Shown: positions 24,401-36,400 of the stretch, one piece after another | Numbering within the stretch: position 1 is the stretch's first letter | Layout: each line of letters begins with the position of its first letter | The notes under the pieces: model-generated | Told to the model about the DNA's origin: nothing | Database searches by the model: none | Seen by the model: the letters and a program-made list of their open reading frames with translations, nothing else | Position numbers and translations under genes: made by a program | Source: Monoplex corrugatus | Lineage: Eukaryota > Mollusca > Gastropoda > Littorinimorpha > Ranellidae | Length of the DNA: 64,000 nt | Assembly: GCA_030674185.1 (NCBI GenBank) | Contig: CM060312.1 | Coordinates: 24,818,961-24,882,960, forward strand | Direction of reading: 5' to 3'

Positions 24401-27400
24401 GATATAATCCATTATACTGTCCAAAACTTCAAGCCATCTTCAACCGATGGGTTGTCTCCTATTTGTCATTTTTTGTCCTGTAAAGGAGTGTAGTCAGTTT
24501 CTTTCAACCCACCTGCTTGACAACAGTTGTCATGTGTCAACAATTGTGGCAGTCAATAAACGCCCTGGGCATGATTATAGAACAAAACCAAGGACTACTA
24601 TAAAACAGGACGCGCACAGCTCAGCCTCTGACTTCGCTAGCGGAGGCCAGTTCGCGGCAGTGGTCAGACACTTCGCTGGCTGAGGACTACTTTTACTGCG
24701 TGGCGTAGGAACACGGACTGATTTACTGATTTATAAATGCATTTTGTTAATATCTAAAATTACATGTCAATGATTTGTAATGATACAAACAAAACATTGA
24801 AAAGCTATAATGTTTGTTTCCGAACGTGTTTCTTTAGTTTTAGCGGCGCACAATAAGCACTATTTGTTTTGCGGAAGGTGAACCGCCGGAAATGGTTATT
24901 CTTCGGCTTGTTTCAAAACATCAGATCTAGACCCAGGTGGGAAATTCAATTTGTTTACGAAGTTTGTTGTTGTTTTTGCGATTTCAAGATGCCAAACAAG
25001 TGTGGTGTAGTGCAGTGTACCGGTAATTACAACAAGGATAACAGGTGCCGTGTGTTTCGACTGCCAAAAGACGCCAGTGATAGGCAAAAGTGGCTTGATG
25101 TGCTTCCACCACGTGTAAACTTTGTTGTCGATCCTGACAAGTTTTTCATTTGTGAAAGACATTGGGGTGTTGATCCTCCTATGGTCAAACTGCCTGGTGG
25201 TTCTACACGACCTGCGATCCCTCCTAGTGTTTTTAAAAATGTGCGGACATCATGCCTGCCAACTGTGAAGCCTTCATCTCGTCCGGCGAAAAGGGAAGAT
25301 CAACAACTTCGTTATTTCATGCAGAAGGATACCATCTCTTCATTTGCCACATTCACTCCTGACAGAGACCTTCACAAAAAGTACAACAATGTAATAATAT
25401 CAAGGTCAGAAGAAAGATTTGTGTGCTTGTTTATGACAGAAAACTTTCATGAGTGTAGAATTTCAGTCATTGTGGAAAACAAGCCGACACTCTCCACTCC
25501 ACTCACCCTCACAGCATTCAAAAATGGCATCAAAGTTCCACTGAGTAAGATACTACATCCTAACAATGGTTTGAGATCTTATTCCCAGTTTCACGAAGCC
25601 GTGCGTTTGGCAGTAAATTATGATCTTCCAATAGATGATGTGCTAAAAAATGTTGTGACTGTGCTTCAAGCTCACACATCAGACTGTAGCTTAGGGTGTA
25701 GGGACACAAAGAAAGAGAAAAAGTTGGTGTTTTTGGTTCGTCAGTTGGAACTCCTGGCACAAAAACAGTTCTCTATGCATGACTTTTGCTTGGCCATGGA
25801 AATATTTCCTCACTGCAGCTATGACCAGCTAAGAGACTACTTGGTGCTGCCAAGTAAGCGCAAGATTCAGTCCTGTGTGGCATCTGTGGACAAAGATGAA
25901 GTGCTGCGGAAAACTTTCAATAAATTGCAGAAACCGCAACAGCAAAATGTTTTTCTCTTGGTGGATGAAGTCCAGATTCGACCAACTGTGGCATTTTCTG
26001 GTGGGGTGCTGAGTGGCATGGCAAAGAATAATCCAGACTGCAAAGCAACCCACATGTTGGCTGTCATGATGAAGTCATTGCAAAAAGGTAATTTTTTTTT
26101 TTTTTTAATTATTATTATTATTATGATCATCTTCATCATTATCATCATCATCATCATTATTATTATCATTATTAATATTATTATTATTATTATTATTATC
26201 AAGGTTGTTGTTGTTATTATTGTCGTAGTTGTTATTGTTCTTGTGCGTGCTGGTGATAATGATGATGATGGTGTTGTTGTTAGTGTTGCTGTGTTGTTGT
26301 TGTTGTTAAAAGCGTTCTTTTATCTCTTGAAGGGCCATCTCTGATGATTTCCATCACACCTGTGCACAAGTTGACAGCAGCATTTCAGCTGGATATTGTG
26401 AAAGAGGCGGCAGCTGCAGTTGAGAGGTCCGGTGGGCGCGTGATAGGTTCCATCACAGACAATCACAAGGTGAACCAACAGTACTGCAAGTTGTTTGACC
26501 GACCAGGAGAGTGTAGTGCAACAGCCAAGCATCCACTGGACGACAGACGTGTTTGGTTTCTGCTGTTTGACACTGTGCATCTCCTGAAGTGCATTCGAAA
26601 CAACTGGCTCAGCGAAAAGTGCCAGAAGATCAGTCTTGACAACCAAACTACGGCATCATTTGCTGACGTCAAGCAAGTCTACGAAGAAGAGAAAAACAGC
26701 ATTCTGAAGACTACCCCTCTCACCCAGGCCGCTGTCAACCCTTCCAGACTTCAGTTGCAGAATGTGCAGCATGTCTTGAGAGTTTTCAATGACAAGGTTG
26801 TGGCTGCGCTGAAACTCAAAGGCTGCCATGAGACTGCCGGCTTCGTACAAACCATCATCGACTGGTGGAATGCAGTGAATGTGTCTGGGAAAGGACAGGA
26901 TCTACGCCTTAACGAACCCCATCGTGCCATTCAAGGGCCAAGCTCTACCAATCTCAGCACATTTCTGAGGACTTTCCAGGAGGCTGGCTCAGGCCACGGA
27001 GCAAGTCGCATACAGTGCCTTACCCATGACACGAAGAAGGCCCTGGTTCAGACTATGCAAGGGTTGGTCGCCCTTTGCAACTATTTGCTGATGTCTGAAG
27101 GCTTTGAGTATGTGCTGCTGCGGGAAATACAGAGCGAAAGGCTTGAGGGGGAATTCTCTGTATACAGGCAGTCAACGGGAGCAAACTCCTTTATGACTAC
27201 AGGGGACGTGCTCTCTGCCTGCAAGAAACGTCTTGCTAGATACGCTGCCTCGTACCTCCAGTCTATCGATGTCCAACCCGAGCCAAAGGAGCACATATGC
27301 TTGGGCACTGCCATTGTATTGGAGGATGCAGCTTCTATCGAGAGGTGCACAGCAGAAGTCACTTTGACGGTGAATGAAGAGAGCAGTGCGGCGTATGTGG

Positions 27401-30400
27401 CAGGCTGGCTGGAAAACAAGTGTGTGGGTGACCTGATCTTCAACGAGGAAGAACCTCTTGTGACCAGTGAGGTCAAGGACTTTGTGGACACTGTGTCGAG
27501 AGGTTCCCTACGCATTCCTCATGCCATTACCTTCGAGCTAGTGAAGCTTGGGCTTTGCTTTCTGAAGAAGGCGCGTCACCGTGCATGCTGCCGCAGAAGA
27601 CTGATGACTATCTTGTCAACACTGGCCAGCTTCAACGACATTGACATTGACTGCCCAAAACTGTATAGACATCTGTCCAATGTGTTGCTTCATGGATTGC
27701 AAAATCTGGAGAAAGATCACCAGAAGAATGCTGTCCTGCTGCAGACCTCTGTGAAGAAGGCTAGGTTAGCTGACTAACTGCTGCGGTTTGGTGAGTTTGT
27801 TTATTTGTTTTTTGTTATGTGTTTTTGTCTGTTTTCTTTGCTTGCTCACTTGTTTCAAAGCATAAAAACACATAAAATTAATTTTATTTGCATTAACAAC
27901 CTTCATAACCACTTTCATTGTAGTCAAAATCCAGTTTAAACACATTTAGAGAAGTAGAAAGTGTTAGATGGCAATGGCCTCCGCTAGCGAAGTCAGAGAC
28001 TGAGCTGTGCGCGTCCTGTTTTATAGTAGTCCTTGAACAAAACAGATTTTCACAGTTCATGAACAGTTGGAAAGAGTTGCTGAAGAGAATAGTGATGAAG
28101 AGAGGGATTTGTTGACTGATTCTGTCAGTGATGGTGACAGTGAGGACAGTTTAGTTGTCCCAGTAAAAGGTGAAAGTGGTAGACAGAGTGAAGGTGACAT
28201 CACTGACAATGTTAGTAACAACAGCACTCAAGTCAAAGATACTGCTGGTGTAGAGTTTGATGCAGATACTGATGTGTATTCTAGTGATAGAGAGAAGGTA
28301 GAAACTGTGTGTGTTTGTGCAGTGCTGTGCTTGTGTATAATAGCTATTCTGTTTTCTAAATGAGATGCAGTGCTAATTTCAGGCTTCCTGTGTGTTTTAG
28401 AGTGGATTTTATATTGTTTTTCAGCTTGTGGAGAACACTTTGGACTATGCACATGTACAAAAAAACACAACATTCTGAAAGATTTCTGTGAAATTCTGCA
28501 GTGTAAATGTAGTATACTAGGAAGATGGCACAAATATGGTAAAGAACTTTTTGACAACAATACACATGTAAATCCACAGGATACTCCCTGTCTTGATTTT
28601 CAAAACACAGAACAAATGCCCCTTCTGAGAGAAGTTAAAGATGCTGTATATCAGTTCAAATTAGGAAAATCATAAGGACTAGACAATATCCCTGGAAAGT
28701 TATTAAAGAATGCTGATGATACAGGAATCAAAGCACTGCATCATCTATGCACCAAAATTTGGGAATATTGCGCATGGCCAGAAGACCGGAAAAAGCAAGA
28801 ATTTGTTCTGCTGCACAAAAATGAGAACATCATAGAGTAGGGTAATTATAAGACCATCGCACTCATCAGCCACATCAGCAAAATCCTGCTCATTATGATT
28901 TTAAACAGACTGAAATTCAAAGTGGAAGAAGAGCTCTCAGACTGCCTGGCAGGTTATAGAACAAACAGAGGAACAACAGACATGCTGTTTGTATTACAAA
29001 TACTAATAGAGAAGATCAGGACCACTGAAAAAGAAGCCTACATCACTTTTATAAATTACAGCAAAGCATTCGACAGCGTTATACAACACCCCCCTGTTCA
29101 CAACCATGTCAACAATGGGCTTCCCGAGACACCTGATCTCACTCTTAGCATCTCTCTATCAAGACCAACAATTAGACGGAACGGAGAGCACTGTGATTCC
29201 TTCAACATCAATAAAGGAGTCTGGCAAGGTTGCATTCTCTTGCCCCACCTCTTCAACATATACACAGAGCATGTAATGAAAGGGACAGACACAGAGGATA
29301 TGGGAGTGAAAACAGAGGAAGGAATATCACAAACCTAAGATAAGCTGATGACACCGCCCTATTAGCAGGAGACATCATAAGTATGAGGAGAATTCTCTAA
29401 AAAGTAGATGCTGCAGGACACAAGGCAGGATTGAAACTGAATGCCAAAAAGACCAAAGTCATGCACATAGATGGATAAGCTAACCAGCCACAGCAGAGCA
29501 CACCAATAGATAAAACAGAACTGGAAAACGTGGACAACTTCAGGTACTTGGGTTCTGTCAAAACCAACACAGGATCTTGCAGCAAGGACATCAGATCAAA
29601 ATAGGCATGACCAAGCAAAAAATGATCCAGCTGAACAACATATGAAAAGACAGAGGCATACAAACTAAACTGAAAATAAGAATTTTACGCTGCATAATTT
29701 GGCCTGTTGTCATGTACAGATGTGAAGCCTGGACTTTGAAGAAAGATGACGAAAATAAAATAAACGCAGCAGAAATGTGGTTCTACAGACATCTTCTCAA
29801 AGTAAAATGGACAGACAAAAGAACCAATGAAAGCGTGCTAAAGGAATCAGCTGTCCAATGTAAAATGCTCCCAGAGATCAACAAAAGAAAACTGAAGTAT
29901 ATCAGGCACATGAACAGAAACACAAGAACTGACTTGATGACATCAGTCCTACAAGGGAGAGTCGAGGCAAAGAGAAAACAAGAAAGGCCTGCAAAATCCT
30001 TCATGGACAACATCGCTGACGCCTGCAAACTGGGGCTCCATGACATCGTACACAGGAGCAGAAACCGATCCTTCATGACAAAGAGTGGAGCTCCCACCGG
30101 CGTCCATGTCAATGGAAATGGATGATGATGATGGATGATGAGATGTAGTGTGTGGTGACTCTTGACTTTTGTGTTCAGTATGGAGCACCTGCCCTCTTTG
30201 GTGGTCAACATTTTTCCCTTAGAACCATTAAGTACTACTTTTGATTCAAAAATCTTGATAAGAAGCATGTTCAAAATACATAATTCATTTACATATTAAT
30301 AAAGAGGGAGGAAATACATTTGATATGATATGTGTTTGTTGAGTGTGCAATGAAAACTCACATTTTGGAAGTTTTCAAAAAGTGCCAAAAAATCTTGCTA

Positions 30401-33400
30401 TACAGGAAATCATCAAGGGTCAAGAACCACAGTCTCACTGAGTTAATGTTTCATAATCCAAGATCCCCTCCTGACTTCCACTTCAAAACCTTGCCAATAT
30501 ACCAGGTTTTGGGCAGCCTCAAGGAGTCTGACAGATTGTCACTGGCAGATTTGGGCGACCAGAAAAGTCCTAAACCGGAAATGTGCGTGCACTCACCAGG
30601 AACACCTCGGTTTTCATGCAAGACGACTATGTCAGTCACATCATTGGCCCGACAGGCCTCCACCAGCTGTGTCGTTTCGTAGTTTCCTCTGTTGATTCTT
30701 TGAGAATTTGGAATGATCAGCTTCATTTCCTGTAGACATAATCACGATAATGACATGACAAATTTCACAACACAACTAGCCTGGGAGAGCCAAAGACTTG
30801 CACCAAAAAGTAAGACTAAAGTAAGAAAGCCAATGCACATCATTATCATCATCATCAGGTGCCTTGCCGCATGGCGTTGGCGATTATGGACTTCCATCTG
30901 TCTCTATCTCTTGTTGCCTCAAGCATTTCTTCCATCTTCTTTGTCTTCAGCCACTCTGCTAGTCCGTGTAGTATCTTCTCCCTGGGTCTACCCGGTGCTC
31001 TCCTTCCCTCCAGTTTTCCCGTTGTGACCAGGTGTTCCAATTCCCTTTCCTCATAAAATGGCCTATGAATGTTGCCTGCCTTTTCCTAATCTTCCTTATG
31101 AATGATCTACTTGTGTCTGCCTCCATCAAGACTGTCTCGTTTGTTTTCTTTGCTGTCCATGGAACTCTCAACATCCTTCTTAGAAACCACATCTCGGCTG
31201 CCTCAATCTTGTTCTGGCTTTGCTTGTTGACTGTCCACGCCTCGCCAAAATCAAACTCAAAATCAAACTCATTGCACAAAGACCACAAAATTAATTCAGA
31301 ACCTTAGTTGCAAAACAAAATGGTAAAAAATATAAAAAAACGAAGGAGGAGGGGGGAATTGTTTTATAAATGAACAGACATTACTAAGAAAGACACGACA
31401 GAAAGAACAGTATGTAAATTCAACTAAGTAACCTCTGTAAACTATTCAGATGTGAATCAAAATGAGAAGAGTGCGACCAAGGCTATGAAAGCCAGATCAC
31501 ACAGTCAGTCATAAAATTCATGAGCATTCCAGTATTCTTATATGAAACAACATGACCAAAAAAATAGTTTTATACTAATGAATATAGATTCGGACAAAGA
31601 GTTAACAAAACAAAACCCAAAGAACAGTCAATAAGTTTACCTTGCAAACTGATGAGATATGAAACAACATGACTGATGAATTGATCTTTTTATTTGTTAA
31701 TGGTAAGACAATCTAAATCAAAGTAATTGCCAGCATAAGTAAGTCTTGATGTTCACTTTGAAATCTCCAATGTATAAGATATTGTTGTACATCTTCTATG
31801 TGTAGTGTTATAGTCTTATATCAACAATACTTTTTCCTATGTATATGAACTAATATCACACTGTATGTTGATGTCTGTCTATTGTAAAACAACAAAATGA
31901 AAACTTTAAAAAAAACTGCCAGCATTCAAGCAAATAGGAACCAGAAACACACAAAAATAGAATGAGAATGTGTATTTAACCCTTCGACTCCCACACCCTA
32001 TCCACCAACTGCAAAAACTGAATTCCTTGTCTCCCTCACCATATCCACCAATTTCCTGTAAAATCTGGTGGATACAGTGAGGGAGCCAAAGTGTTAAGTT
32101 TCAGCTTCACTGGCACAGTTGACAATGGAGGAAGCTGGTGACAGGGCACAGAAATCAAATGGTTAATATACAAAACACGATAGGTGCAAATTTTCAGCTG
32201 ACTGTCCTTGTCAAGTATATACAAAAGACAACCAAAAACTAACACACAAAACTTAAGGAAACAATAGCAGTAAGATTTCCCTGATGTGTCACCAAGCAGG
32301 AGAAAAAGTCTTGCTTAGTGTATTAATATACACATCCTCATTTATTAATATACACATCCTCATTCTATTTTCATGTGTTGCTGGTAGAGACAATGACCTA
32401 GTACACACCGTTTGGTCAATATTTTCTGATGATAAAAAATATGAACAGTGCAAAAATGTTTGGTAAATTTTCTATCTCTGTTTTGCTAAAATGTATCTGA
32501 TAAAACTAAAATAAAACAAATGTAGTAGTAATGAATATATGAACAATAATACAACACCATGCTAAAGCATAAAGAAAGCCACGGCACAAACAACAGTCTA
32601 TCCGTCACCTTTGCAAACTGTTTAAGCTTGCTGGATGGGTCTCGGGAAGTGGTAACTACTATCTTGGGATCTTCCACCATGCTCCATTTGTATTCATCAT
32701 CTTCACTGGTTGTCAGTCCTGCAATGTCAGAAAACTGTGCATGACATAACTGTGAAACAGCAAAATACAACACTGCACAACATAATGTCTGTGAATGTAC
32801 ACTGATACTACATGGTCAATGCTCAACCATGGCTAGCTACACAGCCAACCAGTCACTGATTCTGCCTAAGACCACAGGAAGAGATCAAAACGTTGCCTGC
32901 TTGGTATTTTACTAACTACAGATATTATCATTCGTATTATTAGTGTTAAAAGGCCAGCATGTTCAAACCATATCATGGCTATAACCAGCAGAAACAAAAC
33001 ACATCTGAACACGTCAATCACCAGTGGGAAAAAAGAACACCTGGAAAAGAAAATCAAGTACACATAGCAGTCAAGCAAATAATCTAAAGACATATTCCCA
33101 GCACTGACCATTCCACCAAATTTATTACCATAGAGAATTTTTTTTTTAAAAACTGAACACAGTTGTACAAACATAACTAAGGACACAAAAACATTCATGA
33201 AAACTGGCTTATAGTATAGTATCTAAAATTACCACTAAGAGGTTCACCTTTCCTTAGAGTTAAAAATGCAATATGCACCCAATTATCAATCCTAATAGAC
33301 GGAAAGTGTGCAATCAATACGTACCCAATTATCAATCCTAATAGAAAATGTGTAAGTCTTAATGGAAAACTTGAAGGTGAATAGACCAGCAAGGCAATAC

Positions 33401-36400
33401 AAAATTTCCAGAAGGTGGGAATACTATTTACACTGAAAGAGTCTTCAGCACTCCCCTGGAGAACAAAAACTACAGTAACACACAAAAAAATCATAAAATT
33501 CATGTTATTTTTCAAATCCCATATAAGTTGAGCATACCATGGACTCACTGGGAAGACTGGGACCACACATCTCAGCCACTTCATGGATACATTTTTGTCA
33601 CTAGACAGCTGAAGAACAAAGACAACAAAGAAACAAATTCTAGATTTGGGACGAAAATAACGTATCAGATTGTTTCTCTATTATTTGATTGAGTGACGGA
33701 AAGTCAAGACTTGCCAATGCATTATAAGACTTATTGCAGGCTTAAGGTTTCTGCCATGCTCATTCTTGATCTTCTCCATCACCTGTGATCAAGGGCATCA
33801 GAGCATACACAATTTATTCCAAGCACAGAGACTTTACTCTGAGCAACTGAAACTGAAACTGAAGGAAAGTATGAGACAACCTTCCTGATATCTCACTACG
33901 TGAGGAGAGTTCCTCAGCTCAAACTCAAAGAAGTATCAAAGAATTTGTTTCTTCTGTCTTTTGTGCATGCTAGACATGGACAAAGTTGGCTAAAAATGCT
34001 CTTCACTGTTAATTACATACATGTTCTCATTCCACTCTCATGTGTTTATAGTTCTTTTTTTTATAATTTTAAAATGTTTCACACACACACTATAGAACTC
34101 ACACTGATACACAACAGCTGGTATCAGAGGTCAGAAATGCTAAAGCAGTGTATCTGTATAAAGTGACTTGTCATGATGGAGAAGCAATTAGCTCCGACAG
34201 ACTGATGACTAAGACAGTGGGAGGCTGGAGGTTCAAACCTCTATCAGTTCATATTACTGCATGTTTTTGGACCTTAGATGGCTTGTATGCAGAGTTGAAC
34301 ATGTTATGCGCCCATTGGAGATACCAGGACCAAACAAGTAAGTCTCATCCATTTCATGGACACATCATTTTCGTGTTTTTCACATTTTCTGATCAATTCT
34401 GCAGGCGTCTGTATCTTTGGGGCCTGGTTGATCCCAGGATATAGTATGACAGGAAGTGTAGAATACTACCTTTTGAATCACTCTCAATCTTAAAAACAAT
34501 TCCATGTCATCACAATGTATCATCCCCATTCTCCTCCGTATTATCATGACATTGTGAAAGCTTGTCCCAGATGCTATGGCCTGTCATGCCCTGCTCTCTT
34601 AGTGACATCAGGTAAATTTAGAGGTTTGTTGGAGAATGAAATGAGCAACACTGAAGATAGTCATACAGATGTGGTGAAGAAGTTGGGCCAGCAAAAAAAC
34701 AAAACAAAAAACAAAAACCATACTGTGTCTACAATACATAATACTTAAGAAAAATGCTATCAAGTAATAACATGCTCTTAAGTAAAAACTACCATACTAC
34801 TTACTTTCATATTAAATATTACATGAACAAATCTTAGTGCACATGCTGAATAAAATAAACTTCAACTCATCAATTGCTGTGGTATTCACTGTCACTGATT
34901 TTACATGAGTCCTGATCTTTAACTACTGTGTCAGTTGAATTTACTGAAATACAAAGCTTAAGTACACAAAAAAATGAAAAACAGTACTGAAATACAGTAT
35001 ACATTGTTTTAATACAGTACAGAATACTTGATTTTTTTCAAATCAATACAATATACTTTGCATTTAAGTCCTAAGGGCAATAAATAGCAAACACATAGCA
35101 CTGCTTACTGAGGGCAGAATGAGAAGAAAGACAGAGGGACAGATGAGATAAAGACACTCAGAGACAGATGTATTATCTTACCTTCACCCCCTTCATCATC
35201 CCAACCAATAGATTTTTGAATTGCATGCGCCTCTTTGACAAGATCTTTTGGTACTGGTGTGCTGTCTGCAACAAAACCACATGACACTTTTACTCAACTT
35301 CAAAAAAGCTCATCACAAAACAAGAAAATCAAAGTAACATTCCATCTCTTCATTTTATGCCAGTCCAATTCCAAGTGGTTGTTTCTTCGGGGTTGTTTGT
35401 TTGTTTGTTTGTTTGTTTGTTTGTTTCTAAGATGACTTGATAACAAACCATATGTACTTACTATCCTTGTCTGGTTGACCTATGACACAACAATCAGAAA
35501 AAAATTGGCTGAAAATTAATCCTGCCATTTGTATACAGCCATAAAATTAAGTATACTGATGACATATTCTGATAAATTATGAAATTTGTTTTAAAGGCAA
35601 CAAAATGGCCTAAAAAGAAAGTAGTTTACACAATCAGTGAACAATTAACAAAAGAAGAAATGACAGAAAACTATAATAGTATTAATACCCTCCTAACAAC
35701 AGACAGGCATACAGAGACAAGTAAGAGCAGTGAGTGAGTGTCCTGTCATCATTATAGCAATCACATTTCATTCTTTTCTGTCTTTCATCTTTATCAAATT
35801 AGAATTCTGTGTACATACATCTAACAAAATTAATTACAAACCAATCAACTGAAACAATGTGAAGGCCTTTTGTGTGTCATATCTGTGCATATGATATAAT
35901 ATACATGTACATGTGAACAACAATCAAAGAAAGAGAATCAGAAATTTTAAAATCGTTTTTCCTCATGTTACACACATTCAAAATATTCTATTATCAACAT
36001 TAATGAATACAATGTGTAAGTTTTTTCTCCAAATAGTCAAAAATTTTCTGAACATGATTAAAATGGTAAAGACAAAAAAAACCCACTTAAACAATAATTA
36101 TAATAATAAAGATTTATTAAGCACAATATTCTGGGAACAAAGCTTATCCCAGGAAGCAAGCTCCTATTAAGTGTGTTGCACTTCACAGAAAATGTACTAT
36201 TAATGGTAAGTATAAAAATCACAAGTCAACATACATTAATCATACAATTAACAATAAATCAATCATATTGAATTTAGTATAATATGACATGAACCAAGAA
36301 AAAATAAAGTGTTATACACATATAAGGTACAAGAAATGCTTCTGCGTGAACATACCCACACAAAAACATAATGCATACTGATGCACAAGAAAATGTGTAT

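Larger units (their letters stand above)
24589..28035 (+). mobile_element. Intact P-element-like DNA transposon (3447 bp)
   Basis: Terminal inverted repeats of 61 bp with a single mismatch (24589-24649 and 27975-28035; ends CAAGGACTAC / GTAGTCCTTG) enclose one THAP-type transposase gene. An exact 8-bp direct repeat AACAAAAC abuts both ends (24581-24588 and 28036-28043), the target-duplication length of P elements. It sits in IMP4 intron 5 on the opposite strand. Near-perfect inverted repeats and an unbroken spliced reading frame argue for a recent, possibly autonomous, insertion. Confidence 0.95.

Noticed and set aside
24869..24988. Upstream in-frame ATG adding 40 residues to the P transposase
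   Set aside because: The added segment has no similarity to the family, and THAP domains normally start within a few residues of the initiator Met, as at 24989.
26089..26344. Normal coding continuation of transposase exon 1 through the ATT/GTT run
   Set aside because: The residues are repeat-derived, while splicing at 26088/26332 restores conserved sequence in frame. Retained only as a possible alternative product.
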